From contig NC_134746.1 of assembly GCF_050436995.1 (NCBI RefSeq), positions 10,414,501-10,478,500 on the forward strand: a stretch of 64,000 bases of DNA, in the 5' to 3' direction. This document shows, piece by piece, positions 48,272 through 60,886 of the stretch. The notes under the pieces were generated by a model. It saw only the letters and a program-made list of their open reading frames with translations. It searched no databases and had not been told where the DNA came from. Position 1 is the stretch's first letter; every line of letters begins with the position of its first letter. Made by a program: the position numbers and the translations under genes. This stretch comes from Anticarsia gemmatalis. Lineage: Eukaryota > Arthropoda > Insecta > Lepidoptera > Erebidae.

Positions 48272-49204
48272 ACGATTTTGATAAAAAACAGCAAAGCATG
48301 AATTACGAACATGAAATTTGGTAGACTGATAGATTTTAACATGGATTATCACATAAAGTACTTTTTAACCCAGTAGAGTACCCAAGTGGCAGGCAGAAAC
48401 TAGTTTAATAATGAGCATTGAGTAGTGGATTCCAAACAATCATACGACAATGTCTAAGTAAGACCGCACAGTAGAACTTTGCCCCACATACGCAGTAGTC
48501 TCAGTGCCGATATGATATCTGATCGCTTACAAGTATGAGTTGGAAACCGATTTCCAACTTTGCACCGATAGTTGTTGAGTTCTTGCACATGTCAGATTGA
48601 AATCTGTGCTTGTTATTTCAAGTATTTGACTTGGAGCTTTACTTCTAACCGCAGAGAATATTATTCAAAAGCGAAACGCATTTCTGGTTTACGAAATTAC
48701 TCCTATTACCTCAGATGGTACAAAGTCGCTTATGACGTTTTTCTTTTGGGGAAATAATAAAAACCCTTAAACTGTACTAAGAGATTGATAAAGTCGCTTT
48801 GGACATTTTTCTATCGAGAATAATGTTAGTAATATTCTTTAAATAGTTCTAAGACTAGACCTTACCCACACGAATATTTTCAAAAGTTACCTGTTATTTG
48901 TTATCAAACGAACATATTATAATTATGTTCATCTTCCTAGTACGTTAAGATTAGAAGATGGTTTATGTATCCATGTTAGGCTGACGTATCATTTATCAAT
49001 GACAAACGTACCACCTATTATGTCCTCGCAAGACATAACGGCTGGGTATTGTTGTAACTATAGACTGAGTAATATATTGCTTTGAAACTAACATGAAATA
49101 AGTTTAGCTTTAATAACTCGATTTTATAAACCGTCTATTAATGCGTTATTTAATCGTTACCGCAGTGCAAAAACCATTTTTTTATTACTGACTTATAACT
49201 GATA
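48272..49204. other. Non-coding sequence
   Basis: No feature recognised. Confidence 0.5.
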
Positions 49205-49289
49205 CTATAGGGGCCTAACCCTTCCCCCTCATTTGGGAGGAGACCCTTGCCCTGCAGTGGAACAGCAAAGGTTTAAAAAAAAAGAAAAA
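49205..49289 (+). mobile_element. SINE-B fragment, 3' end only
   Basis: GGGGCCTAACCCTTCCCCC, GGGAGGAGACCCTTGCCC, GCAGTGGAACAGCAAAGG and an A-rich tail are the 3' region of the SINE seen in full at 59,519 (minus strand). Confidence 0.65.
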
Positions 49290-50592
49290 CTTATACCTAC
49301 TAAGTACTATGTTAGCTGTAGTAGTATGTTATTAAGTGTTAGCAAAAAACCATCTTCGAAATGTGCCGTGTGACGGCGAATAATTGTTGTAGCGTGAGTG
49401 TTATTTTCGAAATATTTTGTACCTAAAATTTAGTTTCATTTCTAAATTACCGAAAGTTTCCTACGGTTGTTCTCAAGGGATGTTCCGCTATACACAATGT
49501 AGTTGTTCTATCATTCATAACAAACACAAATAGGACTTCTTAGTTTGATGGCGCCACGCATTCTCATAGATTTGTTACAATGTTTTGTAACAAACATTGT
49601 AAATAGAAAGGAATTTTTCGTTAAAGTTGTGTTGAAAAATAAAGTCTTTCGGGCTTTAGTTCAAGCATTCATAACGATACAATGGCCGATTTGTAACGTA
49701 TTCGCAAGTACTAAGGTTCAAATATACATATATAACGTGCGTCCGACATGTACATACGTATTTAAATTAAATTGTACGCTTAAAACTTCCTTTTCATTAC
49801 GCTGGAAGTTGACATCTTCAAAAAACTAACTTTGTATACCTCACAGCGTTTAATCTTGAAAGGAAAACCAACTCGCTTAACTCGCACTTACTTATAAATG
49901 TAGTACTTAGATACTCTTTTCATTTAACTAAACGATATTAGGTATTGAAACATGATTTTAGAGCTTGTATAGAAAACCGCGAATCGCCGCGATGTGAATT
50001 CGCAACGCAGGATCTGCGACGCAAATTGCGGCGATGCGATTTCGTGTTGCAAGGAAGAAGGCTTAAGAGACTATTCTTTCGCGATACGAATCGATTTGCA
50101 AATTCTAGCTATGCGTCGAGCGCATAGACTTTTTGGTTGCAACGTTGCATTACAGGTTTCTTTGAAAGTCCTAAAGCTTTTTAATACTTTCATTATCCGA
50201 TCAAAAAGAAAGACTGCTTAAGTTACTACCGTTACCAGTAAGTGCCTTTGTCTAAGCACAGCCAATTACGACGTACACATCGATTGCTTAATTGTAGTCG
50301 AGTGCCTACAGTTAGTTGGAGCGACAATAGTTTGTACGACACACACAATAGCGCACCGACTAATTGGATCTAACTTCAATCTACAATAAGAATATTGTTC
50401 CACAGTTCAATTCGGTCAGTGGGTTTCAATTAACATGTGTTTCGATCAACGCTGGTCTCAGATGACTATAGTTAAATCGGTGAATACTGAAAATAAAACT
50501 GTTTGAATACTACTAAAACTAGACTGGCTATAGTTAGAATGCATTTATAAAATTGTTGATAGTTTAATAATTCTTTAGAATAAGCCCTATAT
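49290..50592. other. Non-coding sequence with a CpG-dense patch
   Basis: No gene recognised. At about 49,975-50,150 the motif CGCRA/GCGAT recurs many times (CGCGAATCGCCGCGATG, TGCGACGCAAATTGCGGCG). The two overlapping open frames there are probably a by-product of the composition. Confidence 0.45.
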
Positions 50593-50725
50593 AGCAAATT
50601 TCTACAGTGGGTAGTATCAAGTACCGGAACTTTGACATTCACATAATTAGTTCCTTCAGTACCCGCTAGAGGCGCTAGTCAGATTTTCATATAATATTCG
50701 TCAAAAAGTAATCGGCTGTCGATTT
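50593..50725 (-). mobile_element. MITE-1 copy, diverged with internal deletion
   Basis: TTCTACAGTGGGTAGTATC, ACTTTGACATTCA, TTAGTTCC, ACCCGCTAGAGGCGCT and CAGATTTTCATA follow the MITE-1 order in minus orientation. Part of the centre is missing. Confidence 0.7.
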
Positions 50726-53627
50726 AGTTAGTAATCGGTCCACTGGATTTGCCAGTTTTAATTAACTGTCAGCAAGCATATTAAATTAAATTTAGGCAGA
50801 TATTTTCATACAGTTTCTGCTACTTTATCTATTGGATAGGTTACCCGGCACTTGTCTACATACCGTGAAACTGGGCCTAAATGTCTATATAAAAAGCAAT
50901 ATGAATCATGAGCGCTTACTTCTAAGTAAAAACATAACATATGTGTTATACCGGATACCCTCTTACATTTTGCCCTAATCGGGTCTAAGTAAAAGCCTTA
51001 TAATACCCGTGAGTTTATGGTTCTTTTTCGCAATCATTTCAATCAACCAAATGGCTTTAGTGATGATACAACATAGACGTATAGGAAGTTAATGATAATG
51101 TTGATGTAGAAAGATCGTGTACGTAGAAGATAATAAAAGCAAGAAAATAAAAGATATCGTTGAATCAAATTAATAGAAAATTAAGGCTGCCGGTTTGGCA
51201 GTTTGCGCAATCTCATTGCACGATAGAATTTTACAATACCTCAGTATTTAAAAAAATTGTACAATATAAACCAAACAATATCATACAAAACTATATAATA
51301 TTATGCAATATTATATTATTGATCCCGAGAGACGGTAATATGTTATTGAAAATAAATTTTGTTCTTTTAAACATTCATATAATACCTTTTAACATGGAGC
51401 TTGAAATATTAGAATTTTATATAAAAGCTAAAGATTTTGGCGGAGTCTGCGAAGAAGTTGAGTCTCCACTCCACATTGAATTTGAGTTGTGTCAAGTGGC
51501 AAGGCCGAGGGGCGTAGTAAGCGATATTTCAATAGCGGAGAGGTCACAGGGGACCAGATCAGTGCACTCCAAATTATTGGAAATTTTCACCAACAGTAAA
51601 ACAGCTGACTTCAATGTAAAGTACGGCTTTAGGTGGCGAAAACTGAAAGCGTTGCGTCTTCAATCTTGCGTTTAATAAATTGCTGCGTGTGCAAGCTAGT
51701 CTTCTGCCTTTATGCGCCATATTTTAAATGGAAATTATATCTTTGTTGGTTTATAAGTAATCGAGTTTGGTTTTCGATATTTGCATATGCACTTTTTACT
51801 AATTATTATAAATATTCGCTGATACACCTTGAAATCTATCAAACATCAGTAAGAAGCAATTCAATTACTACAATACATTCCGTAACATCGCTAAAAGTCA
51901 CGTACAGAAACAAATTGGTGTGAATCGCAGGAGAGCAATGATTCTCTACTTTCGCAACAAAAAATACAATTTGTTATTATTTCCATTGCCCTTACCACAG
52001 ACGTGAGATGACAAGCAACACTGTACGATCTCACATCACAGAAAAACTTGGGAAAAAGAAATACCTAACAAAATATTTGTTCAGCAGAAAAATTACAAAA
52101 TATAATCATGTTGACGCTAACATAAAGGGCCAGCTGCCTCTGCCGCCTTCACTCCGACCGCTTTATGATAAACAAACACGAGTTTTTATGTTAATCCAGA
52201 CCTTAAGCTATTTTCATATCGAATTTACTATATATAATAAACGTCTAAATACATTTACGTTATTATATTTCTGAGTAAAATGTTCTCAGAAGACTAACTT
52301 CAGTATTTATTTTGCAACTTTGAATATCTATTGTTATTCGTAGATGTTTAAATACTTATATAGTATTAGTCCACAAGGTCTCGTAAACTTCTGTGTGTAT
52401 TACATCTATATTCCGTTCAATGTCTATATACCTACTGAAGAAAACAAGACGATAAAAATTCCTAAGCCTAGCATAAATTCACAGCTAGATAGTTTTGTAT
52501 AAATGTAGAAAAACAATTGTAGCGTTGGTAAACAGGGTTCAAGATACGTATAATACGAAATGACGGGGGTACTCGGACCGGTCCGTTTCCATTTCAAACA
52601 CCTTTCAATCGAATTAAGTCTCTACTCACTTTCATTAGCAAAATGGCCGTTGTGAAAGGTATGCATAACGTAGTTTTTGATATTGAGAGTGTTAAACGTA
52701 ATTGCGCTTTATTGACACTCATAAAACCCTTTTTAAACTTATACGGTAATGTGATTGAAAAGTTATATGGACTCGTATGCATTAGTATAAATCAAATTAA
52801 CATTCGGTTTTAATTTCTAATTCGTTCGAATTACTGACAGTGAAATTACCTAGGTTCTGAAAAACTAGTACCTACATCGGAATACTCAGACTTTCTTTTC
52901 TAATAAGTTTTTTGAAATGTAAATCAGTTAAGTAAAGTAAAGTATTTTTTTCCATACTATGCTACATCCTTCAGTGGCATAATTCATTAAGCGGCAAGTA
53001 TTCTTGATACCAGTCCTTAGTTACTTGAGACTGCGATGAGAATATCAATTTTCCATGGCTCCAGAGAATATCAAGCATTTCATATCATGCTAGATGCATA
53101 CGGCTTAGTTTCTCTCCTGTTTATGCAGGTACATATTTTGACAATCTAGCAGAGATGCGATGCATACAGCGTGCGGGATTACTGAACCGCCGGCATTCTA
53201 TGTCAACGAATGTTCGGAGCATTTTAAAATCCAATATTCTCTTGCGCTTTTTCGAGACCACCTAACTCTATTATTATTTTGACTTTGCTATTGTGTGCTT
53301 GCACCTATTTTTTTTTGTTTGTTTCAATTTGATATTCAATTGAAAATAGTATTTAATGAATTGATGCCTTTCACTTACCACTAGTATTTTACCTGAATAT
53401 AAGCATATTTAGGCCCATTATCTGCGTTAGTATCTAACTCTTATCAATGTATAATCGTGTACAAGGAACTTGGAAGTTCACGCGAGGTCAACGACCCTCT
53501 CCCACATTAACTAAGGCCTCACTAATATATGTGCGTGCGAGGATCATCAACGTGAACCACGACGCTACCCTTGTGTTATTGCATCGATAACTTAAAGCAA
53601 ACACGTAAAGATTATATGCCACTTAAA
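50726..53627. other. Non-coding sequence
   Basis: About 2.9 kb. An open frame of 171 codons at 51,160-51,675 (+) has no recognisable domain and low-complexity, AT-driven composition in its first half. It is not annotated as a gene. Confidence 0.45.
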
Positions 53628-53951
53628 GCCCGGAATAAACCCACAAATGGAGACAAGATTAACGAAAGGTATTTTGGGAACATACAACCATAACATCACG
53701 TTTGTTATACCCGAAAGTGTAGGCCGAGGTGTATGAAATACAGCCACATTTAACTATTTAAGCGGGCAGTGGGCACATTACAGAAATCCAGGCTTCTTTT
53801 GAGAAATATTCAAATATAATTTACAAAAGACCAATAGTACTTGGTTCTTGTGAATCGAACTCAAAAGCTCGCCTCGTCATCAGCTGTATACAGCCCCGGT
53901 TACACAAAGGAAGCCAGACGGACTAACGAAAAGTATTTCGGGAACATTGCA
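53628..53951 (+). repeat. Pair of diverged direct repeats
   Basis: A block of about 55-60 bp at 53,628 recurs at 53,893. Shared parts include ATTAACGAAAGGTATTTTGG against ACTAACGAAAAGTATTTCGG, then GAACAT. The 200 bp between the copies are not recognised. Confidence 0.5.
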
Positions 53952-54107
53952 TCGGTAATACGGAACGGAGATTATTGCGAGCCTGATTCATATGTTTGCT
54001 ATCTGCGGTGCAGCAGTCGTCGTATTTGTGTTACTTTAAAGTAATCTCAATGGACTTTTTTCAGTCCAATTTCGAGATTGGATTTGCTTGCATCTGTTCA
54101 CCGGTAC

Positions 54108-54152
54108 CGCGATTTTCTGTACTATCGAGAGTTTGACATTTAAAATGTAACT
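54108..54152 (-). mobile_element. MITE-1 fragment
   Basis: GCGATTTTCTGTACTATCG, AGAGTTTGACATT and TAAAATGTA match one end and the adjacent interior of MITE-1. The rest is missing. Confidence 0.55.
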
Positions 54153-54153
54153 A

Positions 54154-54980
54154 TAAATCACTTGCGTTAGGTATCAAGTTTTCTTACATAATTTGTTAAT
54201 AGCAAGCCGATTGTCAATAGTCGTTGATTGTAGAAGATCGATCTATTGTTTTTGATATGCTCATGCATAATCACTTGAATTATGTATGCAACTGGTACTA
54301 TAGTCAGTACGGATTTATAAACTTTTGGAAATCTGAATCTGTGTATCTTCGTCTTATAAAATGATTTGTCTCAAATAGACTAAAATTGTCGCATAGTTTG
54401 GTAGATTTATATATTTATTTAGTAAACAACATTATGCCTCAAAGTCGACTAGTATCCACACGGAAAAAGAAAAAATCTCCAAAACCCGAAACCTTCCCTT
54501 TTTTGCGACTTATATTGAAGCTACTGCAATATCGCGCAATCTGCTTGGCACAGCGTACTAGTCTGGATTCCGTAAATTTTGTTCCGGCCAAAGGACTTTA
54601 GACTTTCCAGATTATGTAGTTTAAATTACACATTACATATAGCTTTGAATAAACTCTTTATACGCTTAAATCAATTCGTAAGCGCTTTAAGAAGGTACCA
54701 GAAGGAGCTAATTTCTGTTGTTTGTTTATGATATTAAGTCTCTACGTGTTGGCGAAAAGCGACCCTAAAAGTTATAACTAAGAATGAATAAACACCCAAT
54801 GTACTATCGAACAAACTGAATCATGACCCACCATGTGCTCATTTTCTAAAACGCGTCTATATACGCGTAGGTCGAAATTGGCTTGAACCTTTCGTTTCCT
54901 TGGTAATGAATTTGTTATCTGTCATTATTGCGACAAATCTTTGTGCGCCAATACAATAATGCTTTGCTACCGTTTTCAAC
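54154..54980. other. Non-coding sequence
   Basis: No feature recognised. Confidence 0.5.
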
Positions 54981-55075
54981 AGGCTCCGTGGCGTAGTGGG
55001 TTGATGTTACGACTGCGACGCGTCAGGAGTGGGTTCGATACCCACTCAGGGCATGGTTTATTCGGCCATTATAGG
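54981..55075 (+). mobile_element. tRNA-derived SINE fragment (head)
   Basis: CTCCGTGGCGTAGTGGGTT (A box) and GTGGGTTCGATACCC (B box) about 40 bp apart give a tRNA-like promoter. The following sequence (TTATTCGGCCATTATAGG) does not match SINE-A, so it is another SINE family or a truncated copy. It cannot fold as a normal tRNA with a clear anticodon arm, so it is not called a tRNA gene. Confidence 0.6.
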
Positions 55076-57237
55076 AAATTATGTAACTATAAAAATTAAA
55101 TAATATAGGGTAACCAGCATAGTTATTACCCGGTTAAAGAATTGATACACAATTTTGGTCAATAGTGTGTTTATTTAGTAAAACATTGACATAAACTCTA
55201 TTATAAACGCAACTTAAATATTCTTTCTAAAAGAACATCAGTCCTTTGTTTCAATAACTTTATACGAATTCAATATAAAACACTTAAAAACTATAAATAC
55301 TAGCGAATACTGTTAATTCAAATGTGTTATCCTTAACAAATATTGCAACAAACTTTTACTTTTTCTTTTTGAACTACACGCCTGTCGCACAAACGTCGGC
55401 CATGAGTTCTATAAATTAAAAATGTTACCAATATTCTAAAAATGACATATTATATCGCAATTAATTTGAACTGGTTACTTTAGAAATTAAAATAAAAGTA
55501 TTATTCCTTAACATTGGCAATCACTGTATGATGGGCAATGACTGTAATGGTTACCCTAATCGTTTCACAGATTTCTAAATGACGTGCTATTTGATATTTG
55601 ACACAAATAGGTTTTTTCGTAGTGAAAAGAGTTTAGACTACTTACATTCTACATTCAAATTAAGAGTGATTTATCGAAAACGTCTCTACGCACTGTAATA
55701 ACAAAGGTCAAAGTTGTATGTAGTCGTAGATACATCATAACACAGTCGTATGCATGTTTAAAATGTCCTAAGTGCAACTTTGACGATAGAGACGAAATTC
55801 TTACTGTTTTGACGGTGTCAAGCGAATTATCGGCAAAATGGGTCATGAATCAGTTGGTTCGATAGTACGTACATATGTAAATCTGGACAATATTCGCTTA
55901 TACTGATATTATCTCTGTGTTTATCCACCATTGTTTTATGCTAATGAACGCTTTATTTTTACGGCCTTTGCTGAACAGCAATGTAATACATATTCATATG
56001 TTGAATCTTTTTCGAATGTGTTACGAGACTTTGGGTTTCTGTCAGAGTAACTTTTGACGAGAAACATCATGGTTATAAAACATGTACAAGATGTTACATT
56101 TTAAAATCATCTTTATAAACGACACCAGTAACCAGCAGCTTTTAAGTCGCTAAAGTAGAAACAAATATTTAAATGATTTCGTTCATCAATATACCTACGT
56201 TTAAAAAGGTGCCATGTATACATTTTGATGTGCTCATGACTGCGTGTGTGTGCTACTTTGCAAACTTCGTTAATTACTTTAAATTTTGACTCGCTCATTG
56301 TCCCGCCTAGGCACAGGCGTCTTTGTCATGTCAACACTTGTATTTACACCAAATTATAGGAATGGATTACATTCAACGTTTGGAGGCTTAGACAAATATG
56401 TAGTTTAATTTCAAAGGGAATTTCTCAAAGGCGGAATCTGAGTGAAACCGGCATGTATTCTTGTATTCAGAAGCACTTGTACAAAGAGGAAATATTTCGT
56501 TGAAGTATTTACGTAGCTCTTTAAATATAATTGTGGCATTATTTTGTGGCCCACGCTTAAAAGCTTGACCTTTATATATTAAAGACTTAAAAATATTTAC
56601 CTCCGCGTCCCGAATTACACAAGTCTTTTCGCGAGTAAACAGATTTTTATTACTTTTTATTATAATGATTTACTTTGAAAATTACTGAATGCCGGTAAAT
56701 ATTTATATAGAACATTTACAAAACCTATTTCAATATTTGGAACTTATAAAGTTGCTAATAACTTTATTGTTTACGAAATATCAAAAAACGTCAAATCCAT
56801 TTTCTCTACTCATTTTGTGTCATTTGACTAAAATGATAAATAAGTTAATAATATCTTCCTATAGTTATATTTGCGCATTGGAAGTAAATCCAGTCATGAC
56901 CGTTGGATGGCGCTAAGATACAAGCTCAATTCACGTGAAAATTACAGTCAAAGGTTAATATATCAGACTGAAGTAATACAATTGAAGGTGAATGAACAAC
57001 CTTCACCTGTTCGAACCCGTTACAAAGGCAACAATAGGTAAACAGTGAAAGAGCCGACACAATGTTCTGAACCATTACTCACTCGGCCGGCGTGTAATCA
57101 GCCGACGCGTCGGGAAAACATTGAAAACTTTCTACGTTAGACTATGAGCAAGACAAACAGTTCTATTGTTGATCGTTTAAATGAAAAGTAATTAAAATTT
57201 TCTACGATGACATTTATTTTTTGTTGATAGGGAACTA
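55076..57237. other. Non-coding sequence
   Basis: No gene or repeat supported in about 2.2 kb. Confidence 0.5.
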
Positions 57238-57367
57238 CGCGTGCATGATTTATGTAGATTTTAATTAATAGTTGTTTGTATTTTCAAAGTAGCTGTATTA
57301 AACAGGCCATCGTCAGCTGCATAAGCCTGCACTCTGCAGGTCATTAATGTTTGTAATTCTGAATTTT
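57238..57367 (+). mobile_element. MITE-2 fragment
   Basis: ATTTTAATTAATAGTTGTTT, GTATTTTCAAAGTAG, AAACAGGCCATCGTCAG, CTGCATAAGCCTGC and GGTCATTAATG match the first half of the copies at 4,692 and 60,175. The terminal repeats are not preserved. Confidence 0.65.
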
Positions 57368-59518
57368 GTGCATCTCCAGCGACCGCAAACCTTACTAACA
57401 AAGGCTCTCTATTATATAGTTTTTAGTACCAATCAACACTTAAATACTGAGCGTGCGTATACGTATTAATAGTCAAACTGCGTAATATAATAATATCTCA
57501 ATTTTTTCTATCATAAGCCACCCGAAGAAGTTCTCAGCATCACTTTTATAAAACTACCATTGGAAATGAAGCTACAGTTTCGTTCACCAGTACCTCCATC
57601 GTACAAATCACAAAAGTTTATTCCCCAAAGCCACTAGCGGCTAAGTGTAGTCCAACACTAACTGAACTAACTCCACATGCTACCATATTACGGAGAATAC
57701 CCGGAACTTGATTTGTTTTACGAAGCAATTCAGATTTCCAATGTAAGATAAAAGTCTTGGCGAATCTAAACTGCGGATGTAATCAGTTTCTTTTGTATTT
57801 TTGTCTTAAAAAGGTTTTGTTTCAGGTATAAAAGATATGTAAGAATATACTTTTTGTTATACTACGGTACATTCGATTTGAATTAGTTTACAATATACCT
57901 TAAATAAGGCTGTATGCTATAATGTAGTGCCACGTGTATTTCCTGAAATATTATTTGCAGTCAGTGTGGCGTTCATAAAAATGAAAAAAATAACCTGCCT
58001 CTTTACTTAGTGATATCATAATCAAAGAGGTTTCTAACTGCACTAACCCGATCTTACCATAAAAAACTTGTTCGACGCTTTCAATTTCCGACACTGTAGA
58101 TGAAGTTTCTAACTCTGATAAGGATATTAAAATCAACATCAATTAAAACATAAATTATGGGTCAGAAATCGACCTACAAACCTTTCGATCATACGTACAG
58201 GTGATTGAATATACATGTGACCTTTTGCTAAACTAGTTATGTATGTATTAGAGTTGTGAGGGGACGGATTGCGAGGAGGAAACTCACTCTCGAATACTCT
58301 CCATGTGTGGGAGTTAATTGGGGCTCTAAATGTTCGTGATGGTGTCTATTGACGCGATAGTTTGGACCGTTGTGTGAAGTTAAAGTTAGACTGGGAACCA
58401 TGGTTATGCGGTTATTTAAACATTATCAATCTATCTTTCTTTCTTTCTTTATATTCAGATGTCTCTACCCACTGTTGAGTAAAGTTCCCCCTAATTACTG
58501 TTTTGTCTACATATTTTAATACAAACCAGAACAATTAAATGTTTATTAACTTCATATTTTTTTTCAATATACCATTTACAACAAAAAAAAATCTTGCGTA
58601 ATAATAGTAGGTAGCTTATCTCCATGTAAATAACCAAGACCTACCTCTTCCTATTTTTTAACTTCAACCACACAAATAAGAATATCGTTTTTCCAAGTCT
58701 GTATTACAAAGTTTACTAGCACAGTAAAACACATAAACAAATAACCTGTTTTCGTAGCTTTGTCCTTGCGTTGAGACCACAAATTCCACCGCCGCTATAA
58801 AATATGGAACACAAAGTTGCACTCATCTATTAACCAACAAGGTTTGCGGCGGCAATTTCAGATAGCTGCGATATAAAAATTCTAAACATACCGAACTAAG
58901 GTCGGTATTTCAGAAAGGAGTGTGAGCGTAGCGATTTTTCTTGGGAAAAAGAGATCACCTTCCCGCTATACATTCCTTTGAGGTTACAGAAATAAAATGC
59001 TTTTAGGTTTACAAATCACTGAGTATCAATTGCAGGCATGTCGCATGACGTCTTTAGGGAATTTCGAATAAACATTTTAAAAAATCTCTATTTATTAACA
59101 GATGCAATGCAATTGAAATTAAATATAACTTTTTTGTACTAAATCTCCCGCAAGACCTGTCTAAGAAGTAGATTCGAATGATTAGGATTGAACAAAATAA
59201 ATAATTCGGATCCTTGCCTTACTGACAATAATTGTCCTTTATAACCATTAACTATTAAGTCATAACCATTATTTTACGACATAAAGAAAGAGATCTTTTC
59301 GCTCGACGCTCGTAGCATACTCACGACCTAAGAACAGGTAGGTAGGTACCTACCGGCTAAATCGCTTGGAAAAATTTCGCACGATATGCACTACTGCGAT
59401 ATCTAACCTGGCAGTACTCGCAAACGTTCAAAACTTTAAATGCAATTCCTTTGTTGAACTTTTCTTTACACTGAAAATGCTAGAAACAAAAAATAAGTAT
59501 TCATTCTTTTAAACATAT
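57368..59518. other. Non-coding sequence with a short microsatellite
   Basis: No gene supported. (TTTC)n occurs at 58,435-58,450. CTACCCACTGTTGAGTAAAG at 58,468-58,487 looks like another minus-strand SINE-B 3' fragment but is too short to be sure. Confidence 0.5.
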
Positions 59519-59763
59519 TACTATACCTTGCTGGGTACATTGGTTTCCAGCGGAATCGAGAGAAGGGTTAGGCCTTGAGTCCACCACGCTGGTCTACAAC
59601 GGGTAGGAGACCTTTCATACCCTCAAGAATGTAGTTCTTCACCGTTAGAGTGAGGGAGAAAAAATATTTTCAATTCGAAAATTCATCGGTGTCCGGCCTC
59701 AGGCTCGAACCGTCGACCACTTAAGTGAGACGCGCATGTTTCGATCACTCGGCGACGCCTGTT
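59519..59763 (-). mobile_element. SINE-B copy, tRNA-derived, nearly full length
   Basis: On the minus strand it begins with an A-box-like CGCCGAGTGATCGAAAC, then the B box GACGGTTCGAGCC, then CTCTAACGGTGAAGAAC, CGTGGTGGACTCAAGGCC and TAACCCTTCTC. Fragments at 1,440 and 49,205 are 3' pieces of the same family. Confidence 0.75.
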
Positions 59764-59962
59764 CTTTATATTGCAAAATAATATTAGAAACATCATCAAT
59801 CATGTACCTGCCGCTATTGATCAAAACTTTAATAAAGATAGATGAAAAATCGATGAAATTGTAAATAAACACCGATTCATTGCCAACAAACTGCTTTATA
59901 TCGTGTTTTAATTTAAATAAATAAAACTTTATTAATTAGTTTTATTGTTTGTTTGTCCACAG

Positions 59963-60032
59963 ATCGTCAGCAAGTGAGCTGATCTCAAGGAGGGGAGTGT
60001 TCTCACGGAGACAGTATGGCTCTGTCGAACAA
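59963..60032 (+). other. Candidate host exon, 70 bp
   Basis: A GC-rich block in AT-rich DNA, bounded by a pyrimidine-rich acceptor (TTGTTTGTTTGTCCACAG) and a strong donor (ACAA|GTAAGTGG). One frame is fully open: one base finishing a codon, then 23 codons ending exactly at the donor, including LISRRGVFSRRQYG. The other two frames are less informative and one has an early stop. I do not recognise the protein, and no partner exon was found in the window. It would fit a small internal, perhaps alternative, exon of a gene with long introns. It could still be chance. Confidence 0.35.
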
Positions 60033-60174
60033 GTAAGTGGAAAGGTTTGTCTTACCTGATGTCCCTACTAATATACCAGGAATGTATGAGCAACACGTAG
60101 GTATTGTACACAAACAATAGTGCTTCCGTGCATGCGTTCATGCATGCCTTCAGAAAACGTTTCTTATCTTGAAC

Positions 60175-60389
60175 TGTAGTCCAACAACTTAGTAGAAAGC
60201 CTTGTGTGCAAAGTTCGCAGCTAGCGAATGTAAAAAAAATAGGAGTTTAGAACATCAATGACCCACAAGCTTATGCAGCTGACCGTAGTCTGTTACGTAC
60301 AGTTACTTTGTTTTGAAAATACACCATATTATACATAATCATCTTAATCAATTGTGTATGCCGAAGTTCTCTACTAAGTTGCCGAAATA
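60175..60389 (-). mobile_element. MITE-2 copy, complete (215 bp)
   Basis: Reference copy of MITE-2. Left end TGTAGTCCAACAACTTAGTA; right end CTACTAAGTTGCCGAAATA, nearly complementary. Interior blocks are GTGTGCAAAGTTCGCAGC, AAGCTTATGCAGCTGACCG and GTGTATGCCGAAGTTCTC. No coding capacity. Confidence 0.82.
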
Positions 60390-60779
60390 ATAAATTATTA
60401 TGTTGATATCAGCACATGTGATTTTAAGTATTAAATGGTTACATAAATATCAATTCAAACTTCTTCTCAATATTGAATACAAAAAACACGTCTTCATATA
60501 AATTGTCGTCGTCCTTCATGATAAATGACTGCAAATTGGAAAAACGTATTTCAGTGTACTAATGAAGACCCGGTACATTTTCTATGCCAAAAGGAGAAAA
60601 ACTCTAAACGGGTATTTAATTAAAAGCCGGGAAAAGCTTCGCTTGTATGGCAGTTAAGCATACTTTAACTCTCTAATTAAAATGGATTATAACTGACCTG
60701 AGTATCTGCTATTTATCTTCAGCATTATTCATACAAGCGTTATAATTAACTTATAACCTAATTTCGTAATAAAAACGGT
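60390..60779. other. Non-coding sequence
   Basis: No feature recognised. Confidence 0.5.
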
Positions 60780-60886
60780 TGAACGGTTGCCTGGAAGGGA
60801 TTGTCCAGTACGATAAGGATTTATTTTCTAAGTGTATATTGAAGTGCGCTAAAGAGAGAACAATGCAATAAAAAACTGTTTTTTGA
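60780..60886 (+). mobile_element. 5'-truncated LINE fragment (3' UTR only)
   Basis: GGTTGCCTGGAAGGGATTG followed by ACGATAAGGA, then GCAATAAAAAAC, corresponds to the 3' UTR hairpin and polyadenylation signal of the LINE at 11.7-16.4 kb. The sequence between differs, so it comes from a related family or is old. Only the last ~100 bp were inserted. Confidence 0.65.

Noticed and set aside
51160..51675. 171-codon open frame, + strand
   Set aside because: First half is AT-driven low-complexity sequence and nothing is recognisable. It is likely non-coding.
54981..55055. Possible tRNA gene
   Set aside because: It has A and B boxes but no clear anticodon stem or full acceptor stem. It fits a SINE head better.
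58468..58487. Further SINE-B 3' fragment
   Set aside because: Match is only about 20 bases and imperfect. It is mentioned but not annotated.
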